DNA of 64,000 nucleotides, from NCBI RefSeq assembly GCF_019048865.1, contig NZ_CP077604.1, positions 1,240,001 through 1,304,000 on the forward strand, written 5' to 3'. Numbering within the stretch: position 1 is the first letter of the stretch; each line of letters starts with the position of its first letter. Source of the DNA: Aquihabitans sp. G128. GTDB taxonomy: Bacteria > Actinomycetota > Acidimicrobiia > Acidimicrobiales > Iamiaceae. Below are positions 57,569 through 64,000 of this stretch, piece after piece. The notes beneath the pieces are model-generated. The model did no database searches and had not been told where the DNA came from. It saw only the letters and a list, made by a program, of their open reading frames with translations. A program made the translations under genes and the position numbers.

Positions 57569-58264
57569 GTGCCCCCGCAGCCGGATCCCCGCCCCCTGGT
57601 CGCCGAGGTGGTGCTGCTGGCGGGGCCGAGCGGGTGCGGCAAGACCTACCTGGCCCGCAGCGTCGGCCTGCCCATCGTGGCCCTCGACGACTTCTACCGG
57701 GCCGGCACCGACCCCGACATGCCCCGCACGCCGGACGGCGTCGTGGACTGGGAGGACCCGGCGAGCTGGGACCCCGACGCCGCGGTGGCCGCCCTGGCCG
57801 AGCTGTGCCGGGCCGACCGGGTGGAGGTGCCCACCTACGCGTTCGGCGAGGACCGCGCCATCGGCTCCCGGACCATCGAGCGCGAGGGCTCGCCGATCAT
57901 CGTGGCCGAGGGGATCTTCGCCGCCGAGCTGGTGTCACCCCTGCGCCAGGCCGGCCTCCTGGCCGACGCCCTGCTCATCCACGAGGGCCGCTGGACCACG
58001 TTCGCCCGGCGCCTCGTCCGCGACCTGCGCGAGGGCCGCAAGGCACCCTGGTACCTCGTCCGACAGGGCTGGACCAAGACCCGTTCGGAACCGGCGGTGG
58101 TGGCCCACCAGTGCGCCCTCGGCGCCCGCCCGGCCAGCAAGCCCGAAGCCCGCGCTCGCCTCACCGGGCTCGCCGACCGCCGGCCCGTCGCCCTCGACGG
58201 CCCGAGCGAGGTCGGTGCGGACGGTGCGGCGACGGCGATCCGTCCCGCCGCCGGCGCGGCCTGA
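57569..58264 (+). CDS. P-loop kinase, uridine kinase-like
   Basis: A 231-residue protein with Walker A LLAGPSGCGKTYLARSVG, a lid-like IVALDDFYRAGTDPDMPR (the DDFY of uridine kinases), VAEGIFAAELVSPLRQAG and FARRLVRDLREGRKAPWYL. These fit the uridine kinase/phosphoribulokinase fold. The substrate could be uridine or cytidine; related proteins act on other compounds. GTG start at 57569. A Pro/Ala-rich tail of about 40 residues follows the domain. Confidence 0.83.
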   Translation: MPPQPDPRPLVAEVVLLAGPSGCGKTYLARSVGLPIVALDDFYRAGTDPDMPRTPDGVVDWEDPASWDPDAAVAALAELCRADRVEVPTYAFGEDRAIGSRTIEREGSPIIVAEGIFAAELVSPLRQAGLLADALLIHEGRWTTFARRLVRDLREGRKAPWYLVRQGWTKTRSEPAVVAHQCALGARPASKPEARARLTGLADRRPVALDGPSEVGADGAATAIRPAAGAA

Positions 58265-58390
58265 AGCGCTTCGGGGCGCTCCGCACCAGGTCAGCGCGGT
58301 CGCGCGGGGTACTAGCACCATCGACCACTGGTGGGCCCGACCGGGATCGGGAGACGGTGTCGGCACCAACCCACCCGGAGGTCCCACCCC

Positions 58391-59026
58391 ATGCGCACCC
58401 GCCCCCTCGCCACCGTCCTCGCCGTCGTCGGCGTCGGCTGCCTCGGCTTCACCGCCATCGCCGCCGCCAACGCCGTCTCCACCAACCCGGCGCCCGCCCC
58501 GGTCGTGAAGCGGGCGTTCCTGCCCGCCGCCAAGGAGGCCAAGGCGTCCAAGGCCAAGGGCCGCGACCACGCCGAGGACGACGCCACCACCACCAGCACC
58601 ACGGTGGCCACCACGGTCCCCGCCACCACCCCCACCACCATCGACGACCACGGCGGCGATCGCCCCGACGGGGTCTCCGACGACCCGGCCGGCCACGACG
58701 CCGGTGACGACCACGGCGGTGCCACCGGCGGCCACGGCGCCGACGACGGCTCCGGCCACGACGTGGGCGACGACCACGGGGGCAGCACGCCCACCACCGC
58801 CGCCCCCGCCACCCCCACCACCATCGACGACCACGGCGGCACCTCCGGCGGCGGCCACGGCGCCGACGACGGCTCCGGCCACGACACGGGTGACGACCAC
58901 GGCGGCACCTCGGGCGGCGGCTCCGGCTCCGGCAAGGGCGGCTCGGGCAAGGGCGGCTCCGACGACGGCTCCGGCCACGACGCCGGGGACGACCACGGCG
59001 GCGGCGGCCACGGCAGCGACGACTGA
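58391..59026 (+). CDS. Secreted His/Asp/Gly-repeat protein
   Basis: A 211-residue protein with a signal peptide (LATVLAVVGVGCLGFTAIAA) and then repeated units of HGADDGSGHDxGDDHGG and ATPTTIDDHGG in a low-complexity, highly acidic, histidine-rich tail. Such composition can bind metal ions, but no fold is apparent. The underlying DNA repeats are near identical (for example GACGACGGCTCCGGCCACGA recurs at about 58741, 58863 and 58963). Confidence 0.7.
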   Translation: MRTRPLATVLAVVGVGCLGFTAIAAANAVSTNPAPAPVVKRAFLPAAKEAKASKAKGRDHAEDDATTTSTTVATTVPATTPTTIDDHGGDRPDGVSDDPAGHDAGDDHGGATGGHGADDGSGHDVGDDHGGSTPTTAAPATPTTIDDHGGTSGGGHGADDGSGHDTGDDHGGTSGGGSGSGKGGSGKGGSDDGSGHDAGDDHGGGGHGSDD

Positions 59027-59128
59027 TCGCTCCCGACCGCCGGGCCGGCCGGACGGGCCCCGGGCCCACCGGGCCTGCCGGACGGGCTCCGAACCCGACA
59101 ACCCGACAACCCGCCCACCCCACTCGAC

Positions 59129-59172
59129 CTTTGGGTCCCACACCCCCGTCGACGGGCGTGTGGGACCCAAAG
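59129..59172. terminator. 44-bp near-perfect palindrome between convergent genes
   Basis: Arms CTTTGGGTCCCACAC (59129-59143) and GTGTGGGACCCAAAG (59158-59172) with an inner CCCGTCGACGGG. Twenty-one of 22 pairs match. It separates the repeat-protein gene and the response regulator, which converge here, so a bidirectional terminator is likely. Confidence 0.65.
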
Positions 59173-59237
59173 TTCGTCTGGTGGCGGGGTCAACGATGGT
59201 GGCCAGGGGTCTCCCCGGTGGGAGCCGAACGGAGCGG

Positions 59238-59882
59238 TCAGCCGGGCGACTCGGGCGGGAGGTGGTCTCGGGCCCAGAGGGCGGCCTGGGTGCGGTCGGT
59301 GACGCCGATGCGGCTGAACACGTTCGTCAGGTGCGCCTTCACCGTCCGCTCGGTGATGCCCAGGCGGCGGGCGATGAGCTTGTTGGCCAGCCCCTCGGCC
59401 ACGAGGCGCAGCACCTCGACCTCGCGGTCGCTGAGCTTGGCGCCGCCGCTCCCGGCGCCTGGCCTGCCCCGCTGGCGGTCGAGCAGGACCCGAGCGGCCT
59501 TCGGATCGAGCGGCGAGCCGCCGCCGTGGGCGGCCCGCACGGCGTCGAGCACCTCGTCGGGTGCTGCGTGCTTGAGCACGTAGCCCACGGCGCCGGCGTC
59601 GAGGGCGGCGAGGATGCGCTCCTTGTCGGAGAACGAGGTGAGGACCACCACGGCGACGTCGCCGTCGGCGGCGGTGATGGCCCGGGTGGCCGCCACCCCG
59701 TCGAGCCCCGGCATGGACAGGTCCATGAGGACGACGTCGGGCGCGACGGACCGGGCGAGGGAGACCGCCTCCTCACCGTCGGCCGCCAGGCCCACCAGCT
59801 CCAGGTCGTCGGTGGTGGCCAGCAACTGCTCGAGCCCGCCGCGCACCACGGCGTGGTCGTCGGCGATCAGGACGCGGATCAC
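59238..59882 (-). CDS. NarL/FixJ-family response regulator
   Basis: A 214-residue regulator: receiver domain with DDHAVVRGG, phospho-acceptor Asp in VVLMDLSMPGLDG, the LTSFSDKER and YVLKHAAPDE regions, then a LuxR helix-turn-helix LSDREVEVLRLVAEGLANKL with GITERTVKAHLTNVFSRIGV. It should bind DNA after phosphorylation by the kinase encoded just before it; GTG 59882 overlaps the kinase stop as GTGA. Targets are unknown. Confidence 0.94.
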   Translation of the reverse strand: MIRVLIADDHAVVRGGLEQLLATTDDLELVGLAADGEEAVSLARSVAPDVVLMDLSMPGLDGVAATRAITAADGDVAVVVLTSFSDKERILAALDAGAVGYVLKHAAPDEVLDAVRAAHGGGSPLDPKAARVLLDRQRGRPGAGSGGAKLSDREVEVLRLVAEGLANKLIARRLGITERTVKAHLTNVFSRIGVTDRTQAALWARDHLPPESPG

Positions 59883-61195
59883 GAGCGGGCTCCGATCGGG
59901 GCGGTCAGGCGGATGGTGGTCCCGGTGCCGGGCTCCGAGGTCACGGTGAGCTCCGCCCCGGCGTCGAGCGCCAGGCCGGCCAGGCCGGCGAGGCCGAGGT
60001 GGCCGCCCTCGGTGCCGGGCGCGACGGTGGCGTCGAAGCCCCGGCCGTCGTCGGTCACCACGACCTCCAGCGACCCGCTGGCGGACGTCGCCCGGACCAG
60101 CACCGAGGAAGCGGCGGCGTGCGAGACCACGTTGCGCAGGGCCTCCTGCACGGTGCGGTAGGCCAACCCGGCGGGGGCTTCCGGCACCTGGTCCACGAGG
60201 CCCGAGGTGTCGAGCTCGACGGCCAGCCCGGTGGCACGGGATCGGCCGACCAGGTCGGCGAGGGCCGGGCCGAGGCCCTCCTGGGCCAGGTCCGGCGGAT
60301 AGATCTCCACCAGCAGCGTGCGAAGGGCCTCGATGCTCGACCGCACGGTCTCGCCCGCCGACTCCAGCTCCGCAGCGGTCGCGGCGCCATCACGGCGACT
60401 GGCGGCGGCGAGCGCGTAGGACACCCCGGCGAGGTCCTGCACCACGCCGTCGTGCAGGTCCTGGGCGATGCGGCGGCGCTCGCGCTCGGAGGACGTGAGC
60501 GCCCGGTTGAGTAGGTCCTCGCGCTCGAGCTGCCGCTGCCGCAGGCGCCGCGCCAGGGACCAGGCCAAGGGGATCTGCACCAGCTCCAGCACGATCAGCG
60601 AGCCGAGCGTCACCGGGGCGAAGCTGCGCCAGATGCGCGACCCCGACGCCGACACCGTCTCGTAGCGGAAGTACGCCTCGAACAGCACCACCGTGCCGTC
60701 GGGCGTGCGCAGCGGCAGGTACACCTCGAGCAACTTGCCCTGGGCGCGCTCGAACCGGTTCTCGGGGCGCTGGAGGTCGCTCACCTCGGCCTCGACCTTG
60801 GCGTCGCGCATGGCCTCCCGCTCCTCGTCGCCGAGGTCGTACCGGGAGCCGATGAGGCGCGACTCGTCGGAGTAGAGGATCGTCCCGTCGGCCCGCCACA
60901 CCTTCACCCGCACGAGGGTGTCGTCGAGCACCTGCTCGCGGACCACGTCGTCGAGGGCCGCCACGGCGCTGGACCGCCGAGCGAGGATCCCGTCGGTGAG
61001 CACCGGCTCGACCAGCGCCTGGCCCTTGACGAGGGACTCGGAGCGGGCGTCGAGGGTGGCCTCGCGCTGGCCCACCCGGCGCGAGGCGATGGACACCGCC
61101 AGGCCCACGATGAGCAGCGCGGTCAGGCCGGCGAGAGCGAACTGCAGCACCGGTCGAGCGACGATCCCCCACCCGTCCCGCCGCCCCCGTGCCAT
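59879..61195 (-). CDS. Sensor histidine kinase (HisKA_3)
   Basis: A 438-residue kinase with an N-terminal helix (FALAGLTALLIVGLAVSIA), an extracytoplasmic sensor region of about 150 residues, a second helix (VTLGSLIVLELVQIPLAWSL), a dimerisation/phospho domain with RRRIAQDLHDGVVQDLAGVS (His of HDG) and an HATPase domain with NVVSHAAASSVLV, VTDDGRGFD and GHLGLAGL. The N-box Asn is followed by a variant VVSHA. Overlaps the response regulator gene; the two form a two-component system. No ligand clue. Confidence 0.93.
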   Translation of the reverse strand: MARGRRDGWGIVARPVLQFALAGLTALLIVGLAVSIASRRVGQREATLDARSESLVKGQALVEPVLTDGILARRSSAVAALDDVVREQVLDDTLVRVKVWRADGTILYSDESRLIGSRYDLGDEEREAMRDAKVEAEVSDLQRPENRFERAQGKLLEVYLPLRTPDGTVVLFEAYFRYETVSASGSRIWRSFAPVTLGSLIVLELVQIPLAWSLARRLRQRQLEREDLLNRALTSSERERRRIAQDLHDGVVQDLAGVSYALAAASRRDGAATAAELESAGETVRSSIEALRTLLVEIYPPDLAQEGLGPALADLVGRSRATGLAVELDTSGLVDQVPEAPAGLAYRTVQEALRNVVSHAAASSVLVRATSASGSLEVVVTDDGRGFDATVAPGTEGGHLGLAGLAGLALDAGAELTVTSEPGTGTTIRLTAPIGARS

Positions 61196-61470
61196 GCCCC
61201 GACGCTACCGGCCCCCGCGAAAAGGGGTTGACGGGTTCGTCCGGTTCGTCGCATCCTTGAACCCGTGCTGATCACCCGCTTCCACTGAAGCCACCCCCGC
61301 TCCACGCCCGAGGCCTCGCCCGGTGGAGCCCTGGGATCCCCGGATGCGTTCGATCCGGTCCCGTGCCAGACCCGTTCCGGTCGGCCGATCAGCACGAGTG
61401 ATGACCGCGGCTCCCGTCGTGGCGATGCGCTGCTGGCCCGCCTGCCGCGACCGCGAGAGGAAGAGCCCCC

Positions 61471-61644
61471 ATGCCATCCCCCAAGCCCAAGCCCACCCGT
61501 CGCACCCAACCGTCGAAGCGCCCGCCGGCAACCCGCCGCACGGCCGAGCACTCACCCCGTGAGCTCGCTCGCCCGCTGCGGGCCAGCCGCCCGGAGGTGA
61601 AGTCCATCGACCGGGGCTTCAACCCCGGGTTCCGCCGGCGCTAG
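61471..61644 (+). CDS. Small basic protein, candidate gene
   Basis: A 57-residue frame starting MPSPKPKPTRRTQPSKRPPA and ending FNPGFRRR. The purine-rich AGAGGAAGAG seven or so bases upstream of the ATG is a good ribosome binding site. Rich in Arg, Pro and Lys, so possibly nucleic-acid binding. Evidence is limited to the ribosome binding site and composition. The stretch 61196-61470 before it holds no gene that I can support. Confidence 0.4.
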   Translation: MPSPKPKPTRRTQPSKRPPATRRTAEHSPRELARPLRASRPEVKSIDRGFNPGFRRR

Positions 61645-61767
61645 CCAGATCCCCTACCTGGGACCCTGCTCCCCCGTCCGTCGGCGTCAGGCGGCCGGAG
61701 GGAGCGCCGGCTCCGGGTCCGCCCGCGTCAGGCGGGGCCGGAGCCGACCCCCGGTAGCGTCGACGCC

Positions 61768-63393
61768 ATGTCGACCACCCTCCCCACCGAGGTCCGCGCG
61801 CTCGACGGCCTGCCGTTCGACAACCGCTTCACCCGGGACCTGCCGGCCGACACCGAGGTGTCCCTGCGCCGCCGCCAGGTCCACGGGGCGGCCTTCAGCC
61901 GCCAGGAGCCCACCCCCACCGCCGCGCCCCGCACCATCGCGTGGTCGCCCGAGGTGGCCGAGCTGCTCGGCCTCGACCCCGAGGTCTGCGCCTCCGACGA
62001 CTTCGCCGCCGTCTTCGCCGGCAGCCGCGTGCCGGCCGGCGCCGACCCGTTCGCCGCCTGCTACGGCGGTCACCAGTTCGGGAACTGGGCCGGCCAGCTC
62101 GGCGACGGCCGGGCCATCGCCCTCGGCGAGATCACCACGCCCCGTGCCGGCCACCAGACCCTCCAGCTCAAAGGCGCCGGACCGACGCCCTACTCGCGCA
62201 CCGCCGACGGCCGCGCCGTCCTCCGGTCGTCGGTCCGCGAGTTCCTCTGCAGCGAGGCCATGCACCACCTCGGCGTGCCCACCACCCGGGCCCTCTCGCT
62301 GGTGGCGACGGGCGACCTGGTGGTGCGCGATGTGCTCTACGACGGCAACCCGAAGCCCGAGCCCGGCGCCGTCGTGTGCCGCGTGGCCCCGTCGTTCACC
62401 CGCTTCGGCACCTTCCAGCTGCCGGCGAGCCGCGACGACGTCGAGTTGCTCCGCGAGCTCGTCGCGTTCACCATCCGCACCGACTTCCCCCACCTCGGGG
62501 ACGACGGTGCCACCCCGCTGGCCGACCTGGTCCCCACCTGGTTCGCCGAGGTGGGCCGCCGCACCGCCGAGACCGTCGTGCACTGGATGCGGGTGGGCTT
62601 CGTCCACGGCGTGCTCAACACCGACAACCTGTCGATCCTCGGGCTCACCATCGACTACGGCCCCTACGGCTGGCTCGAGAGCTTCGACCCCGGGTGGACG
62701 CCCAACACCACCGACGCCGGCCAGCGCCGCTACCGCTACGGCACCCAGCCCCAGGTCGTGCACTGGAACCTGCTCCAGCTGGCCAACGCCCTCGCCCACC
62801 TGGTGACCGACGTCGAGCCGCTCCAGCGGGCCCTCGATGCCTACGGCGAGGCCTACCAGGTCGGCTTCGAGGCGATGATGGCCGAGCGCCTCGGCTGGGG
62901 CGCCTGGCAGGACGGCGACCGCGAGCTGGTCGACCAGCTCTTCGAGGCCATGCAGGCCACCGAGACCGACCAGGTGCTGTTCTTCCGGGACCTCGCCTCG
63001 GTCCCCGTGGCGGCCGACGCCACCGACGACGACCGCCTCGCCGCCCTGGCCGACGCCTTCTACGCGCCCGCCGAGCTGGTCGGCGACGTGCGGGCGACGG
63101 TCGCCACCTGGTTGCGGGCCTGGGCCGAGCGGGTGCGCACCGGCGGCGTGACCGACGATGCCGAGCGCCGCCGCACCATGGACGCCGTCAACCCCCGCTA
63201 CGTGCTGCGCAACTACCTGGCCCAGGAGGCCATCGACGCGGCCGAGGCCGGCGACGAGTCGCTGGTGCTGGAGCTGCTCGACGTGCTGCGCACCCCGTAC
63301 GCCGAGCAGCCCGGCCGCGAGCGCTTCGCCGCCAAGCGCCCCGAGTGGGCCCGCCACCGCGTCGGCTGCTCGATGCTCTCCTGCAGCTCCTGA
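61768..63393 (+). CDS. selO: SelO-family protein adenylyltransferase (YdiU/SelO)
   Basis: A 541-residue pseudokinase-fold enzyme. It has the SelO start [20 protein letters not shown], then [60 protein letters not shown] (atypical catalytic loop) and the C-terminal GCSMLSCSS with the conserved Cys where eukaryotic proteins have selenocysteine. SelO transfers AMP to Ser/Thr/Tyr of partner proteins, linked to redox homeostasis. Length slightly above the bacterial mean. It stands alone, downstream of a small basic frame. Confidence 0.94.
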   Translation: MSTTLPTEVRALDGLPFDNRFTRDLPADTEVSLRRRQVHGAAFSRQEPTPTAAPRTIAWSPEVAELLGLDPEVCASDDFAAVFAGSRVPAGADPFAACYGGHQFGNWAGQLGDGRAIALGEITTPRAGHQTLQLKGAGPTPYSRTADGRAVLRSSVREFLCSEAMHHLGVPTTRALSLVATGDLVVRDVLYDGNPKPEPGAVVCRVAPSFTRFGTFQLPASRDDVELLRELVAFTIRTDFPHLGDDGATPLADLVPTWFAEVGRRTAETVVHWMRVGFVHGVLNTDNLSILGLTIDYGPYGWLESFDPGWTPNTTDAGQRRYRYGTQPQVVHWNLLQLANALAHLVTDVEPLQRALDAYGEAYQVGFEAMMAERLGWGAWQDGDRELVDQLFEAMQATETDQVLFFRDLASVPVAADATDDDRLAALADAFYAPAELVGDVRATVATWLRAWAERVRTGGVTDDAERRRTMDAVNPRYVLRNYLAQEAIDAAEAGDESLVLELLDVLRTPYAEQPGRERFAAKRPEWARHRVGCSMLSCSS

Positions 63394-63423
63394 GCCCGCC
63401 GATCGCCGCGTGGGGTGCGGCGC

Positions 63424-64000
63424 TCAGCTGGCCGGTCGGCCCTCGAGCCGGGCCACCTCGGCCGAGGTCCCGCTGGCGAACGTGGCCAACGTGATCTTGC
63501 CGTCGGCGCCGATGTCCATGGCCCACCAGGGGGCGAGCTCGGCCGACGGCCAGGTCTTCACGCCGTCACCGTCGAAGGCCACGTCGAGCTTGCCGGCAGT
63601 GGTGAACCGCAGGGCCACCGCGCCGGCGCCGGCGCTGCCGGCCACGACCACGCGGCCCTGCAGGTCGAGGTCGGCGGCATTGCCCTGGGTCGAGATCGAC
63701 GTGGACGTGCCGGTCGCGGTTGCGGTGGCCTGGGCCACGCCACCGGACCCGTAGGTGGGGTCGAAGCCGCCCGTCGCGGTGTAGCGGACGGCGAGGACCA
63801 CGGTGTCGTTCCTGGCGTCCTGGCCCCAGCCGACGACGATGGGCTTGCCATCGGCCCCCACGAGGACGGTGTTGGGGACGAAGAGCCGGTTCGGCAGCGG
63901 CCGGCCCGCCTCCGGCCCGAAGGTGGCGTCGTTGCTGAGGTCGGCCTTGATGCGGCGCAGGCCGTTGGCGGCCACGACGTACACCCGGCCCTGCGCGTCG
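63424..64000 (-). CDS. Delta-60 repeat / propeller-like protein (5' part outside window)
   Basis: The frame is open to the window edge; the 192 residues seen are its C-terminus. Repeated units such as DAQGRVYVVAANGLRRIKAD, DLQGRVVVAGSAGAGAVALR, FTTAGKLDVAFDGDGV and GADGKPIVVGWGQDARNDTV match delta-60-repeat beta-propeller blades (DxxGKIVVAG...FxxGxLDxxFGxxG). Such proteins are usually secreted or surface exposed. The signal peptide, if any, lies beyond the window. Confidence 0.75.
   Translation of the reverse strand, partial: DAQGRVYVVAANGLRRIKADLSNDATFGPEAGRPLPNRLFVPNTVLVGADGKPIVVGWGQDARNDTVVLAVRYTATGGFDPTYGSGGVAQATATATGTSTSISTQGNAADLDLQGRVVVAGSAGAGAVALRFTTAGKLDVAFDGDGVKTWPSAELAPWWAMDIGADGKITLATFASGTSAEVARLEGRPAS

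Overview
The window is very GC-rich, uses GTG starts freely, and carries a WhiB regulator, an F420-dependent LLM oxidoreductase, an Lsr2-type domain, large LuxR-family ATPase regulators and an actinobacterial-looking RNase P RNA. This points to an actinobacterium. An Acidimicrobiia-like lineage (Iamia/Ilumatobacter group) is my best guess, from general character only.

Layout. 2-7505: a partial DJ-1/PfpI protein faces a GHMP kinase, followed by a leftward run (membrane protein with propeller-like domain > four-helix membrane protein > GNAT > acyl-CoA dehydrogenase) and a whiB-like gene. 7687-8864: DUF3501 protein and rubrerythrin. 9103-17846: glycerol/ether-lipid themed genes (GlpD, an alkyl-DHAP-synthase-like flavoprotein, an FGGY/glycerol kinase) around a MacB/FtsX-type ABC exporter. 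17966-19395: two overlapping Tat-exported ferritin-like proteins. 19437-19820: RNase P RNA (rnpB).

19797-29152 is a genomic island in the 3' end of rnpB, bounded by 34-bp imperfect direct repeats. It holds a truncated tyrosine integrase, a type I restriction-modification operon (hsdM with a fused Lsr2-like domain, hsdS, hsdR), a SIR2-domain protein, and a convergent TIR protein whose C-terminus looks like the Tudor domain of PcrA/UvrD helicases. Base composition is visibly lower in GC there. This is the most novel part of the window: a defence island with two predicted NAD-directed effectors, one apparently carrying an RNA-polymerase-docking module.

29178-49352 returns to core-like content: APH-family kinase, MFS transporter, YcnI-like copper protein, metallo-hydrolase, zinc-ribbon protein, class A PBP, LLM oxidoreductase, two GGDEF-EAL proteins, GH36 alpha-galactosidase, type III glutamine synthetase, tRNA-Val and a TauD-family dioxygenase. 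49353-50865 is a small, compositionally distinct patch (winged-helix regulator plus membrane protein). 50958-64000 holds a DUF523/TudS-like protein divergent from a short sigma-70-like factor, a LuxR-family ATPase regulator, NUDIX, inositol-phosphatase-like and P-loop kinases, a His/Asp/Gly-repeat secreted protein, a NarL-type two-component system, SelO, and a partial delta-60-repeat protein.

Two features cut across the window. First, at least nine likely single-base frameshifts, eight of them in short G or C runs, interrupt otherwise good genes in six loci (4366-7179, hsdM, LLM gene, first GGDEF-EAL gene, alpha-galactosidase, LuxR ATPase). They look more like assembly error than decay. Second, several long near-perfect palindromes sit between genes, two of them sharing the same stem sequence.
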